Positions 1-9,641 are shown, counted from the stretch's first letter. The stretch is 64,000 nt of DNA from Methylocapsa palsarum (GCF_900114285.1 NZ_FOSN01000006.1:62001-126000); one strand, 5' to 3'. Program-made: numbers and translations. Notes: generated from the letters alone by a model not told the origin.

Positions 1-935
1 GCGACGCTTCTCAAAGCGCGTCAACCGGACTTGACTCGGAAAGCGCGCTTACCCCGGAAAGTAGACTTGCCTCGGAAAGTAGACTTGCCGCGATCGCGAG
101 CCAGGAGCCTGCGTTGGGCTTCGAAGCCGGCGAGCTGGCCTTGAACGATGCGGCCCCGCGAGGGGAAAGCGCTGGCGAAGGCCGGAACGAGGCGCAGGCG
201 GGCGGCGAACTTTCGACCCTTCCGTTCAGCGCTCAAGCGCTGGAGATCGAAGCCTGGGGCGCAACGGATCGAAGCCAGGGGCGTGAACGGGAGGCCGTCA
301 AAGGGGACGGCGGCCGTGCGGACGGCGGCGCCGAAGCTCCATCGGCTGAAGCGTTCTTGCGCAGCTTCGCCAAGGGCGCGGGAATTTCGGAGCAGATCTT
401 CGCCCGCCAGGATCCGTTGCGGGTCGCCGAAGACCTTGGCGCGCTGATGCGCCTTAGCGTTGAAAATCTGACTCAGCTTCTCAGCGCGCGCTTCAAGGCC
501 AAACGGTTCGCCCGCACCTCGAGCCAGACCATGATTCAAGCCCTCGACAACAATCCGTTGAAATTCGCGCCGACCCCCGACGACGCCCTGAAGATCATGT
601 TCGGGCCGCGCACCAGCGGATACCTCGAGGCCAGACGAGCCTTCGAAGGCGCATTCAAGGATCTGAAGACGCATCAGGTGAATACGTTCGCGGCCATGCA
701 GCAGGCGGTCCGCATGCTGGTCGAGGATCTCGATCCCGAAACTCTCGAGGAAGCCGTTGGACCGGAGGGGGGCTTTTCCGGACTGCTCGGGTCGCGCAAG
801 CGCAGGCTTTGGGATCTTTATCTCGCCCGCTGGAACGCAAAGACGCTCCGCCACCAGGATGGGCTGGTCGACGCTTTCATGCTCTATTTCGCCGAATGTT
901 ATGACGAGGCGAAGAATCCCGAGGCGAGATCCTGA
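1..935 (+). CDS. tagH: TagH/Fha, type VI secretion FHA-domain protein (5' partial)
   Basis: The frame is open from base 3 to the TGA at 933-935, so the gene starts upstream of the window and the FHA domain that should lie at its N-terminus is missing here. The visible C-terminal part (from about base 340) resembles the conserved C-terminal domain of type VI FHA proteins, with blocks such as DPLRVAEDLGALMRL, PLKFAPTPDDALKIMFG and LWDLYLARWNAK. In Agrobacterium, Fha binds phosphorylated TssL and helps assemble the secretion machine. The tssL gene follows 84 bases later. The segment before the domain is low-complexity; bases 30-89 hold three 18-bp units encoding a Leu-x-Ser/Pro-Glu-Ser-x repeat. 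A TTG at 114 is only an internal codon. Identification rests on domain resemblance plus position in the cluster. Confidence 0.85.
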   Translation, partial: DASQSASTGLDSESALTPESRLASESRLAAIASQEPALGFEAGELALNDAAPRGESAGEGRNEAQAGGELSTLPFSAQALEIEAWGATDRSQGREREAVKGDGGRADGGAEAPSAEAFLRSFAKGAGISEQIFARQDPLRVAEDLGALMRLSVENLTQLLSARFKAKRFARTSSQTMIQALDNNPLKFAPTPDDALKIMFGPRTSGYLEARRAFEGAFKDLKTHQVNTFAAMQQAVRMLVEDLDPETLEEAVGPEGGFSGLLGSRKRRLWDLYLARWNAKTLRHQDGLVDAFMLYFAECYDEAKNPEARS

Positions 936-1019
936 GGCCGCCGCGGTCCGCGTCGCGACCGGACAGCCGCGTCGACAAGATTTCCAGGGAAAATTTCAGG
1001 CAAGATTTCAGGAAAACCC

Positions 1020-2498
1020 ATGAGTGAAAAAGATCCGGGCCGGGGACTGGAGGAGAATGACGACCGCACCGTGTTCCGGCCGATGCCGGCGGCTCGTCCT
1101 TCGTCGGGGATCGCTCCGTCGGGAATCGCGCCCAATCCCGATTCCGGCGAAGCCTCGCGCCAACCGGCGCCGAACCTCGCCGAAGAAGGCACGATTTTCC
1201 GGCCCAATCCAGGCGGGCGCCGTCCGGCCGGCGTCCTTGCCGATCCGGCCCGGAAGCCGCCGCCGCCGGTCCCGCGGCAATCCGCCGTGCAGGGCCTCGA
1301 CCTCACCGCTCCGAACGCCAATCCGATCATGCAGGCGGCCGGACCGCTCCTGCTTCTGCTTGGAAGATTGCGCACCGCGCTTTTGCGTGCGCCGGGGCCC
1401 GGCCTCACCGCGCAGATCGCCGCGGCGATCGAGAAGAGCGAACGCGACATGCGCGCCGTCGGGGTCGCGCCGGATGACGTCGACACCGCCAAATACGTTC
1501 TGTGCGCGACCGCTGACGAAGTCCTCTCCAATCTGCCTGACGAGGACCGGAATCCGGCGCTCCAATCCGGCCTCATGACCCGCTTCTTCGGGGAGACCAA
1601 TCAAGGATCGCGTTTCTTCGACGAACTCGACCGCATCAAGCAGGACACGTCCGCGCGCCACCAGCTGCTTGAACTGTTTCAGGCCTGCCTGGCGCTTGGC
1701 TTCCACGGCGGGCGGCAGACCCTGCCCGGAGGCGCAGCGACGCTGCAGGATCTCAGGCATGATCTCTCCGAGGTTCTGCAAAGATCGGCTCCAGCGCCTG
1801 TACGTCAGCTGTCGCCGCGATGGGAAGGCCAGCCGCTCGCCAGCCACGCTGTCAGCCTGCGGGTTCCGCTCTGGACCGCCGCCGGCGTGGCGGGGCTGAT
1901 TGTCTTTGCGAATTTTGTCGGCCTTCGTCTTTCTCTCAGCCACCAGGCGGAGGCGGCGGCCGAAACCCTGATTGCGCTGAACCCGCAGACGCCGGTCTCC
2001 ATCGCCCGCAAGGTGGCGGTCGATCCCCCGCCGGCGCCGCCGCCGACCCAGGCGCAAGTCTCACAGATCGATCATATTCGAAAGGTTCTCGAGCCGAACA
2101 TCGACGCGGGATCGTTGAGCGTCGAATCCAGCGCGAACCAGATCGTCATCCACATCACCGATCGGGCGCTGTTTCAGCCCGGGAAGGCGACGATCCTCGA
2201 AGACGTGCGTCCGCTCATGATGTTCATTGCTCTTGCGCTCGACGACGAAAAGGGCGCCGTCAAGGTGGTCGGCCATTCCGACAACACGCCGATCTCGAAT
2301 GCGCGGTTCGCCTCGAATTTCGAGCTGTCGCTGGAGCGGGCGAAGGCCGTGGGCGCGCTTCTCAAACAATCGCTTTCGCGGCCGGAACGGGTCGAGATCG
2401 AAGGCAAGGGCGCGGATCTCCCGATCGCTTCGAACGATACTCCCGAGGGACGCAACAAGAACCGGAGGGTCGAGATTGTCGTTCCGCGCAGCGACTGA
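1020..2498 (+). CDS. tssL: TssL, type VI secretion DotU-family membrane protein with OmpA-like C-terminus
   Basis: The 492-aa protein has a disordered Pro-rich N-terminus (1-95), a cytoplasmic DotU domain (about 100-260), one membrane segment starting near residue 282, and a periplasmic OmpA-like peptidoglycan-binding domain (about 350-490, with VVGHSDNTPIS and GRNKNRRVEIVV). TssL joins TssM in the inner-membrane complex of the secretion machine. The N-terminus carries two copies of a T-[VI]-F-R-P motif, Thr17 and Thr58. In Agrobacterium tumefaciens TssL, one such threonine (Thr14) is phosphorylated by PpkA and then read by the Fha FHA domain. The kinase and phosphatase genes lie downstream, so the same switch is likely. 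Residues near 29-38 form a doubled SGIAP unit (15-bp repeat, bases 1104-1133). The ATG at 1020 follows tagH by 84 bases. Confidence 0.92.
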   Translation: MSEKDPGRGLEENDDRTVFRPMPAARPSSGIAPSGIAPNPDSGEASRQPAPNLAEEGTIFRPNPGGRRPAGVLADPARKPPPPVPRQSAVQGLDLTAPNANPIMQAAGPLLLLLGRLRTALLRAPGPGLTAQIAAAIEKSERDMRAVGVAPDDVDTAKYVLCATADEVLSNLPDEDRNPALQSGLMTRFFGETNQGSRFFDELDRIKQDTSARHQLLELFQACLALGFHGGRQTLPGGAATLQDLRHDLSEVLQRSAPAPVRQLSPRWEGQPLASHAVSLRVPLWTAAGVAGLIVFANFVGLRLSLSHQAEAAAETLIALNPQTPVSIARKVAVDPPPAPPPTQAQVSQIDHIRKVLEPNIDAGSLSVESSANQIVIHITDRALFQPGKATILEDVRPLMMFIALALDDEKGAVKVVGHSDNTPISNARFASNFELSLERAKAVGALLKQSLSRPERVEIEGKGADLPIASNDTPEGRNKNRRVEIVVPRSD

Positions 2499-2646
2499 AC
2501 GCTTGTGTCCATGGCCTTTGTGTCCCTGACGCGGACGTCCTGGCGCCCTGCGTTTCAGGAATAGGACGATTTGAAGAAACGATTCTGGACTGACGGACCC
2601 GGCGGGAATGTCTTTTAGGCGGGTCGGAGCGAGAACGGGCGGATGA

Positions 2647-5600
2647 ATGACTGGTAAGACTTGGGCTCGCATCCTCATGAGCATCGTCGGCGCGGCGGCG
2701 ATCGCGGCGCTGATCTGGTTCGGCGGACCGCTCGCGCGGATCGCGGACAGTCACCCGCTTGAGGATTCGTTTCCGCGCGTCGCGGCGATCCTGATCGTCT
2801 TGAGTCTCATCGCCGGCGCCGGCGCTTATCGTTTGTACCGGCGTAACGCGGGCGCAAAGCGGATCGCCACCGGCATGAGCGCCAGCGACAGCGACGCGCC
2901 TGTGCTCGCCGAGCGGATGAAGGAGGCGCTCGGGGTTCTGCGCGGCGTTCGCGGCGGCAGGGCGAATTATCTTTATGACCTGCCGTGGTATGTTCTGATC
3001 GGGCCGCCTGGGTCGGGCAAGACGACCGCCCTTGTCAATTCGGGGCTTGAATTTCCCCTTTCGCCTGGCGGCGGCGCGCCCGGGGCGGTCGCGGGCACCG
3101 GCGGCACACGATATTGCGACTGGTGGTTCACCAGGGATGCGGTTCTGATCGACACCGCGGGACGCTACACGACGCAGGATTCGGACGCCAAGGCGGATCA
3201 GAAAAGCTGGCTCGCGTTTCTCGACCTTCTCAAGCGCAACCGGCCGCGCCAGCCGATCAATGGCGTCCTCGTCGCGATCAGTCTGGAGGATCTGCTCACG
3301 CTTTCACCGGCGGAAGCGGCGGCGCATGCGGCGGCGATCCGGGCGCGCCTGATCGAATTGCACCAGCGGCTTGAGGTCGATTTCCCGGTCTATGCGCTGT
3401 TCACCAAGGCCGATCTCGTGATCGGCTTTATGGAGTTTTTCAACGGCCTCGACGAAACCGGCCGGTCCCAGGTCTGGGGCGCGACGTTCCAGACCATGGA
3501 CAAGACGAAATCGATACTCGCCGATGTTCCCGCAGAATTCGAGGCGCTTCTAGAACGGCTCAATCAGCAGGCGCCCGCCCGGCTCGACGAAGAGAAGGAT
3601 CCCGCGAATCGCGTGCTCTCGTTCGGGTTTCCGGCGCAGATGGCCGCCCTGCGGCCGCAGGTCATCGGTTTTCTGAACAAAATCTTCGACCCTGCCCAAT
3701 ATAAGATCAACGCCGCTTTGCGGGGGTTCTATTTCACCTCCGGAACCCAGCAGGGCACGCCGATCGACCAGTTGATCGGCGCCCTCGCCAAGGGGTTTGG
3801 CGCCGAGGCGGTCGGAACGCCCGCTTATTCAGGCCAGGGTAAAAGTTTTTTCCTGACCGATCTCATCAAGACGGTGGTGATCGGCGAAGCCGGTTGGGTG
3901 TCGACCGGCCGGACGCGCCGTCTCCTCAGAATGGCGGCGCTCGCCGGAGTCGTCGGGCTGTCCGCTCTCGCCGTCGCCGCCCTGTGGGCGAGCTATGCCC
4001 GAAACAGCCAGGAGATCGCGCAGACCGAGGCGGCTGCGGCGGCCTACAAGGCGCAGGCCGGTCTCGCCGGCGCGAACGCGGTCAGCGACCACGATCTCAG
4101 TAAAGTGCTGAAGGAGCTTCATGAGCTGAGGTACCTGCCGTCCGGCTATGCGGATCAGAGCGCGGCGTCGAGTTCGGGGGGCGGCCTTGGTTTGAACCAG
4201 GCCGGGCGGCTAAGGTCGGCGGCCGAGACGGCCTATGGGATCGGACTTGAGCGGCTCTTGCGGCCTCGCCTTGTGTACCGCCTCGAGGAACAGTTGGAGG
4301 AACAGCTGGAGGATAAAGCCGGCGATCCGGCCCAGCTCTTCGAAGCGCTGAAAGTCTATTTGATGCTTGGCGGGCTCGAGACCGTCGACCGCCAATTGCT
4401 GATCAACTGGATGGAGCGCGACTGGTCCGAGAAGCTCTATCCCGGACCAAAGGCGAGCGAGGGGCGCAAGGAGCTCGAACAGCATCTTGTCGCCATGCTC
4501 GACCTCGAAAATGGACGCGGATCGTTCGTGTCCCTGAACGGCCCTCTTGTTGACAAGACGCAGGCGGCTCTGGCCCGGCTCGATGTCGCCGAGCGCGCGT
4601 ATCAGCTTCTCGCGGCAAGGGCCAAGGCCGCCCTGATGGACGATTGGACGGCGGCCAGGGCCGGCGGCGCCGGAGCGGAGCTCATTTTCACCGAAGCGGT
4701 GGAGACGATCCGGATTCCCTATTTTCTGACCAAGCCCGGATTCCAGCGATTCTTTCTGGAAAAGCTCCCCGGCGTTTCCGAAGAAATGACGCGTGACCGG
4801 TGGGTGTTGGGATCGGCGGGCGAACAGCCCGCGATTTCCGCGCAATACGACAAATTGCAGGAAAGGCTCGTCGATCACTACGTCAAGATGTTTACGGAGG
4901 CCTGGCGAGACGGTCTCGGAAAGCTGAAGATCCGCCGTCTGACCGCGGAACGTCCCGCCTATCCGTTGATGGCGGCTGCGGCGTCTGTCACGTCGCCCTT
5001 CGCCCGCATTCTGGAATCGGCGCGCGACCAGACCTACCGCGTGCAGGATCAACAGAGCCCCGACGCCGACCCGCTTTCGTCATCGGCCGCGGACGTCGTC
5101 GGCTCGGCGGGCGAATCGCCGGCGAGGATGATCGACGACGCGCTGTCAGCCTATCATCGGGCGGTCGAGGGTCAGCCGGGCGAGCGGCCGATCGATATTT
5201 TGACGTCAAGGTTGAGCCAGATCCGTGACAATTTGAGCCGGTTCGCCGCCAATGGCGCGCGGGACGATCAGCTTCGCGCGAAAATCGCCGGCGAAACCGT
5301 CAAGCTCAAAAGCGAGGCGTCTTCGCTGCCCCGGCCTTTCGCGCGGATGTTCGAGACGACGGCCGACGACATAGCCCTCGAACTCGGCGATTCCTCCGCC
5401 GGGCGGAGCGGCGATGTCCGTTCGGCGATTTCGCTGATCTGCGAGGAGCGAATCGCAAGCCGCTATCCTTTCAAGCGCAACGCCGAACAGGAAGTCACGC
5501 TGGAGGATTTCACCCGCATGTTCGGCCCCAAAGGCCTCATCGATCAATTCATCAATGAACATATCCTGACTGCGGCGGACACCTCCGGACCAGAATGGAA

Positions 5601-6078
5601 ATGGCGCGGCGACAGCGCTCTTTCAAAACAATTGGGCGTGTCTGGATTGACCGATTTCCAGCGCGCGGCGGACATCCGGGACGCGTTTTTCGGGGCCGGA
5701 GCGTCAGCGCCTGGCTTTGTGTTCAATATCACCCCGCCGCCGTCCAGCACGGCTAAACTCGACATTGATGGAACACTTATCGACCCCGACGGGGCGGACG
5801 CCGCCGTCGATGTGTCCTGGCCAGGATCGGCCCATATCTCGATCAGCGTCGGGTCGAAGGCCCGCGCCGGCTCAAGCCTTGAGCGCAGCGGGATCTGGGC
5901 GATCTACCGGATGCTCGACGCAGGCCGCATCAACCGCGATGCGTCGTCGGTGCGATTTTCAATTGGAGGGCGCGATCTGACTTACCGGCTGAATTCAACG
6001 CCCGCTTCGCCAAACGCGACCATGAAGCCGCTCGATCTGACGCAGCTTCGCCGGTTCCGCTGTCCGAACGGAGCCTGA
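2647..6078 (+). CDS. tssM: TssM, type VI secretion IcmF-family inner-membrane protein
   Basis: At 1143 aa the protein has normal TssM length. Two N-terminal membrane segments (about 9-27 and 46-62) precede a cytoplasmic NTPase-like region with Walker A GPPGSGKT at 119-126 and DTAGRY at 169-174. A third membrane segment (about 427-450) leads to a long periplasmic part with the IcmF-related and C-terminal domains. TssM partners TssL and TssJ in the membrane core through which the Hcp tube is fired. The intact Walker A suggests nucleotide binding, which is retained in Agrobacterium TssM. Residues near 541-552 repeat LEEQ (12-bp repeat). The gene lies 148 bases after tssL and runs almost directly into tagF, so the two are likely co-transcribed. 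Confidence 0.95.
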   Translation: MTGKTWARILMSIVGAAAIAALIWFGGPLARIADSHPLEDSFPRVAAILIVLSLIAGAGAYRLYRRNAGAKRIATGMSASDSDAPVLAERMKEALGVLRGVRGGRANYLYDLPWYVLIGPPGSGKTTALVNSGLEFPLSPGGGAPGAVAGTGGTRYCDWWFTRDAVLIDTAGRYTTQDSDAKADQKSWLAFLDLLKRNRPRQPINGVLVAISLEDLLTLSPAEAAAHAAAIRARLIELHQRLEVDFPVYALFTKADLVIGFMEFFNGLDETGRSQVWGATFQTMDKTKSILADVPAEFEALLERLNQQAPARLDEEKDPANRVLSFGFPAQMAALRPQVIGFLNKIFDPAQYKINAALRGFYFTSGTQQGTPIDQLIGALAKGFGAEAVGTPAYSGQGKSFFLTDLIKTVVIGEAGWVSTGRTRRLLRMAALAGVVGLSALAVAALWASYARNSQEIAQTEAAAAAYKAQAGLAGANAVSDHDLSKVLKELHELRYLPSGYADQSAASSSGGGLGLNQAGRLRSAAETAYGIGLERLLRPRLVYRLEEQLEEQLEDKAGDPAQLFEALKVYLMLGGLETVDRQLLINWMERDWSEKLYPGPKASEGRKELEQHLVAMLDLENGRGSFVSLNGPLVDKTQAALARLDVAERAYQLLAARAKAALMDDWTAARAGGAGAELIFTEAVETIRIPYFLTKPGFQRFFLEKLPGVSEEMTRDRWVLGSAGEQPAISAQYDKLQERLVDHYVKMFTEAWRDGLGKLKIRRLTAERPAYPLMAAAASVTSPFARILESARDQTYRVQDQQSPDADPLSSSAADVVGSAGESPARMIDDALSAYHRAVEGQPGERPIDILTSRLSQIRDNLSRFAANGARDDQLRAKIAGETVKLKSEASSLPRPFARMFETTADDIALELGDSSAGRSGDVRSAISLICEERIASRYPFKRNAEQEVTLEDFTRMFGPKGLIDQFINEHILTAADTSGPEWKWRGDSALSKQLGVSGLTDFQRAADIRDAFFGAGASAPGFVFNITPPPSSTAKLDIDGTLIDPDGADAAVDVSWPGSAHISISVGSKARAGSSLERSGIWAIYRMLDAGRINRDASSVRFSIGGRDLTYRLNSTPASPNATMKPLDLTQLRRFRCPNGA

Positions 6079-6083
6079 CTTTG

Positions 6084-6743
6084 ATGGTATGCGGGCTGTT
6101 TGGGAAACTTGCGGCCAAACGCGATTTTGTCGCGCTGTCGGTCCCGCGCGAGTTCTTGCGGGTCTGGGAGCCGTGGATTGACGAAGGTATGGCGACCGGC
6201 CGCAAGCGATTTCAGCCAGGGGAATGGGAACAGGCGTTTCTCTCGGCGCCGATCTGGCGTTTCTGGCTTGGCTCCAGTCTGTGCGGCGACGCTTTCACGG
6301 GAGCCTTGATGCCGTCCGTCGACGCTCTAGGCCGATTGTTTCCCTTGACCCTTACGCTGAAACAAGGAGACGGCGAAAGATTCGAGTCTCCCGACGTCGA
6401 TTCGCGGGACGATTGGTTTGAGCGGGTCGAGGAATTCCTGCTGGCGACGCTGGATCCGCGCACGCCCTTCGAGACGACCTTATCCCGGCTCGCGGACCTT
6501 CCGTCGGCGCCGGGCGACCCGGAAACGAGCGCAGAAAATCACGCTTCGGCGATCTTTGCCGCCCTGCGGCGAGAACATCGCGACCTTCCGGTTTCCGCGG
6601 CGACGTTCTGGTGGACGATGGGCGGATCCAATTGCGCGCCGCTCGCCACGTTGCAGCGCTCGATGCCGCCGCCGAGGGCTTTCGCCGATATGCTGACGAC
6701 GGGACTCGCGCATCCGCCACGAGCGGAAGCGCGCCTGAATTAA
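6084..6743 (+). CDS. tagF: TagF, type VI secretion post-translational regulator
   Basis: The protein of about 219 aa opens with the TagF/SciT signature (GLFGKLAAKRDFVALSVPREFL, then a WEPWID block). TagF represses type VI firing after translation; in Pseudomonas it acts independently of the kinase/phosphatase pair, and in Agrobacterium it is fused to PppA and sequesters Fha. Here TagF and PppA are separate genes with TagF directly upstream, so they look like the unfused form of the same pair. I chose the ATG at 6084 rather than the TTG at 6081. It begins five bases after the tssM stop, which fits translational coupling. A Ser/Gly-x-Trp-Trp-Thr motif in the second half is also typical of the family. 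Confidence 0.88.
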   Translation: MVCGLFGKLAAKRDFVALSVPREFLRVWEPWIDEGMATGRKRFQPGEWEQAFLSAPIWRFWLGSSLCGDAFTGALMPSVDALGRLFPLTLTLKQGDGERFESPDVDSRDDWFERVEEFLLATLDPRTPFETTLSRLADLPSAPGDPETSAENHASAIFAALRREHRDLPVSAATFWWTMGGSNCAPLATLQRSMPPPRAFADMLTTGLAHPPRAEARLN

Positions 6744-6757
6744 TCCGGGACCAGATT

Positions 6758-7546
6758 ATGAAAAACAAGCCGCGAAAATTCGAGTGCGGGGCCGCGACGG
6801 ACACCGGAAAGGTCCGGCTGGAAAACGAGGATTCCTACCTCGTCCAGCCGGAAACGGGCGTCTGGGCCGTCGCCGATGGAATGGGCGGCCATGAGGCCGG
6901 ATCGCTGGCGAGCAATGTCGTCGTTGACGCCTTGCGCAAGATCGCCGAGCCGGTTTCGGTGACCGATCTTTTGACCCGGTGCCGCGAAAGGCTCGCCGCC
7001 GCCAACCGGCGCCTCCTCGAGATCGCTGAGGAAAGAGGCGGCATCATCATCGGCGCGACAGTCGCGGCTTTGCTCGCCTTCGAGGGCTACTACGCCTGTG
7101 TCTGGTCCGGAGACAGCCGCATCTATCTGGTCCGCCATGGCAGGATCCGGCAGCTGTCCCGCGACCATACCGAAGTCGCCGAACTTCTCGCGGAGGGCGT
7201 CCTCACCAGCGAAGAGGCGCAGACATGGCCTCGCCGCAACGTCATCACCCGTGCGGTCGGCGTGCATCATGACCTTGATCTCGAAGTCTCCCAGGGCCTC
7301 CTCCAGAAAGACGATCTCTTCGTTATTTGCAGCGATGGGCTCACCACCCATGTCAGCGATGACGAGATCCTCGACGCCACGCGCGGCGAGACGCCTCAGG
7401 GCGCCTGCGACGCCCTCGTCGCTCTCACCAACGAACGGGGCGCGTTCGACAATGTGACGGTCGTCATCGCCCGTTACGCGCCGCACGGCTCGACCATCGT
7501 CTTCGCTCAACCGGCGCATGCCTTTGCGCAATCGGAGCATGGATGA
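6758..7546 (+). CDS. pppA: PP2C-type Ser/Thr phosphatase of the type VI system
   Basis: This 262-aa protein is a complete PP2C phosphatase: GKVRLENEDS near the start, the metal-site motif ADGMGGHEAG at about 40-49, a central SGDSRIYLVR, a late CSDGLTTHV, and FDNVTVVIAR near the end. These aspartates bind the two Mn/Mg ions used for hydrolysis. In type VI loci, PppA removes the phosphate that PpkA places on Fha or TssL and so resets the machine. The open frame extends upstream into tagF to 6611, but PP2C homology starts at the ATG at 6758, 14 bases after the tagF stop. Its stop overlaps the kinase start by four bases (ATGA), so phosphatase and kinase are translationally coupled. Confidence 0.92.
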   Translation: MKNKPRKFECGAATDTGKVRLENEDSYLVQPETGVWAVADGMGGHEAGSLASNVVVDALRKIAEPVSVTDLLTRCRERLAAANRRLLEIAEERGGIIIGATVAALLAFEGYYACVWSGDSRIYLVRHGRIRQLSRDHTEVAELLAEGVLTSEEAQTWPRRNVITRAVGVHHDLDLEVSQGLLQKDDLFVICSDGLTTHVSDDEILDATRGETPQGACDALVALTNERGAFDNVTVVIARYAPHGSTIVFAQPAHAFAQSEHG

Positions 7547-9531
7547 ACCAGGCCGCCACCTTCGGATCGACGCGGCCGATCATTCCGGCCGGCACCCAGC
7601 TGAACGGCATTTACGAGATCGACGAGCCGATCGCGGCCGGCGGCATGGGCGAGATCTACAAGGGCCATGCGATCCAGACCGGCGACCCTGTCGCGATCAA
7701 GCTCATCCGCACCGACCTCGCCGAGGCCGAGGCCGCGTTCGCGCTGTTCCGGAAGGAAGCTTCCGCGCTGCATAACCTCTACCACGAGGCGATCGTCCGC
7801 TATTATGTCTTCACCATCGATCCGGTGCTTGAGCGGCCCTACCTGGCGATGGAGTTCGTCGACGGACAATCGCTCTCCGCCATGCTGCGCGGCGGCCCTC
7901 TCGCATTCGAGGCGGTGCACCGTCTGATGCAGCGCATCGCCGCCGGATTGCACGCCGCGCATGAACGCGGAATCATCCACCGGGACGTTTCGCCGGACAA
8001 CATCATCATTCCGGCCGGGGACATGGCGAAAGCCAAGATCATCGATTTTGGCATCGCGCGCTCGACGCGGCTCGATGACGAGGGAACCATTATCGGCAGC
8101 GGCTTCGCGGGAAAGTATAATTATGTCTCCCCGGAGCAACTCGGCCTTTTTGGCGGCGAGGTCACGCCAAAATCGGACATCTACAGTCTGGGCCTCGTCC
8201 TCGCCGAAGCGCTTCGGAACGGCCCGATCGACATGGGAGGAAACCATGTCGACGTCATCGACAAGCGGCGCGTCGTTCCCGATGTCGGCCCCATCGATCC
8301 GCGCCTGCGGCCGCTGATCGAGACAATGCTGCAGCCAAATCCAGAGGACCGGCCGGCGTCGATGGCCGACGTGGCGGCCTGGCCGGTCAACGCGGTTTCG
8401 GCGCGGGGGGCGACCGGATTTACCACGGCAACGGGCGCCTTCGGACAGGGAGCCTCGGGGCATGCAAGCTCGGGGCAGGGAGCCTTGGGGCATGGAATCT
8501 CGGGGGCCGCGACGAAACTCGCCACGGCCGGACGTGTCCCGGCGCTCCTTGCGGGCGGCGGCGCCCTGGCGCTTCTCGCGGTCGGCGCCGGTCTGTTCAT
8601 GATGGCGCGGACGCCTCCGCGCAACGTTCCTCCCCCGCCTGTGCTTACAGAAGAGTCGGGTTCTTATTCTCCTGCTCCAGAGTCTTCGGCGGAGACTTCC
8701 CCGTCAACACGTTCGCCCCCAGGATCCTCGCCAGCGCAGACGGACGCGCGCCCGGCCGCCAGCGTGACGGCGGGCAAAATCGCAAAGCCGGCAGAGGCCT
8801 CCGCCTCAAGCGGCGGAGCGGTGAAGCCAGGTCTTGCGCCGATGAACCTCGCCAAGCTGGAACTCTGGCCGATGCGAGACCCGGGCGACGCCGCTGACTC
8901 CGTTCAGCGCGCCAGACTTCAAAGCTACGCTCAGTTTTTGAGCCAATACGACGGCGGCGATTGTTTTTTCGCCAGGCCATTGTTGCTCAGTGACGGCGCG
9001 GCCGCTGTGGAAGGATTTGGATCGTCGACGCTTGCGGTGCAAAGCCTCGACCAGGCGTTTCGGGAAAAAGGCCTTGACGTGGATATCGGCGCCCGGCAGG
9101 TCTCGGCGGGCCAGTGTCCGGCGATCACATTCCTCGGCCGCCTCCGCGGGGCGACCGATTCCGCGCCAAATCTCGAGATCGCGGCGTCGACCCTCACGCT
9201 CGGTCAGCCGCTCGCCGGGACGATATCGGGTTTGAACGGTCGGCAGGCCGACGTGCTTGTGGTGTCGAGCGACGGGTCCACCCGTTCCTTGCCTCTGGCG
9301 CCGATCGAAGGACGCGACGACGCGATGTCCTTCAGCTTCAAAACCGGCAGCGACCTCGCCGACGGCAGGCTCCAGCTTGTCGTCGCAATCGCAGGATCGA
9401 AGCCGATATCGGCGCTGCGCGCCAATCAGCAGGCCGCCGCCGTCAAGATTTTTTCCCAGATCATCGCGGAGGCCGAGAAGTCAAATCTGACGCTCGCCGC
9501 CGCCGTGCGCTCCTTCAAGGTCGAAAAATAG
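7543..9531 (+). CDS. ppkA: PpkA-type membrane Ser/Thr protein kinase of the type VI system
   Basis: The N-terminal Hanks-type kinase domain (about 20-285) has a glycine loop (AAGGMGEIYKG), the ATP lysine K53 in AIK, a catalytic loop HRDVSPDN (H146-N153), and DFG at 168-170. A linker holds four 5-residue Gly/Ser repeats from a 15-bp tandem array (bases 8440-8508). One membrane segment (about 345-365) follows, then a periplasmic region of roughly 290 residues with a C-terminal domain that may sense envelope signals. PpkA phosphorylates TssL or Fha on threonine to switch on type VI secretion; the two TxFRP sites in TssL here are candidate substrates. It is the last gene of the cluster inside the window and is followed by a 200-base gap. 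Confidence 0.92.
   Translation: MNQAATFGSTRPIIPAGTQLNGIYEIDEPIAAGGMGEIYKGHAIQTGDPVAIKLIRTDLAEAEAAFALFRKEASALHNLYHEAIVRYYVFTIDPVLERPYLAMEFVDGQSLSAMLRGGPLAFEAVHRLMQRIAAGLHAAHERGIIHRDVSPDNIIIPAGDMAKAKIIDFGIARSTRLDDEGTIIGSGFAGKYNYVSPEQLGLFGGEVTPKSDIYSLGLVLAEALRNGPIDMGGNHVDVIDKRRVVPDVGPIDPRLRPLIETMLQPNPEDRPASMADVAAWPVNAVSARGATGFTTATGAFGQGASGHASSGQGALGHGISGAATKLATAGRVPALLAGGGALALLAVGAGLFMMARTPPRNVPPPPVLTEESGSYSPAPESSAETSPSTRSPPGSSPAQTDARPAASVTAGKIAKPAEASASSGGAVKPGLAPMNLAKLELWPMRDPGDAADSVQRARLQSYAQFLSQYDGGDCFFARPLLLSDGAAAVEGFGSSTLAVQSLDQAFREKGLDVDIGARQVSAGQCPAITFLGRLRGATDSAPNLEIAASTLTLGQPLAGTISGLNGRQADVLVVSSDGSTRSLPLAPIEGRDDAMSFSFKTGSDLADGRLQLVVAIAGSKPISALRANQQAAAVKIFSQIIAEAEKSNLTLAAAVRSFKVEK
8440..8508 (+). 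repeat. 15-bp tandem repeat inside ppkA
   Basis: Four units of 15 bases run head to tail in the kinase linker, alternating between a TCGGRCAGGGAGCC type and a TCGGGGCATG type, and encode GQGAS-GHASS-GQGAL-GHGIS style pentapeptides. The unit length keeps the frame, so copy number can change without breaking the kinase. Confidence 0.85.
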
Positions 9532-9626
9532 CGGCTGTCCAACCGCTCCGTCACGGGACATGGCGTTTACCTCGTCTCGTTTGGCAAAGTCATTGCATGA
9601 AAGCGATAGTCAGTAACGATGTGATA

Positions 9627-9641
9627 TTAGAATAGTTCTAG
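9627..9641. promoter_or_regulatory. Candidate Irr (ICE) iron-responsive box upstream of bfd-bfr
   Basis: TAGAA and TTCTA arms separated by TAG (9628-9640) form an inverted repeat in an AT-rich stretch, about 92 bases before bfd. The pattern TTAGAA-N3-TTCTA resembles the ICE motif bound by the haem-dependent regulator Irr in Rhizobiales. Irr represses iron-storage genes when iron is low, so a box in front of a bacterioferritin-associated ferredoxin and bacterioferritin makes sense. The outermost pair is imperfect (T opposite G). No irr gene is in the window. Confidence 0.55.
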
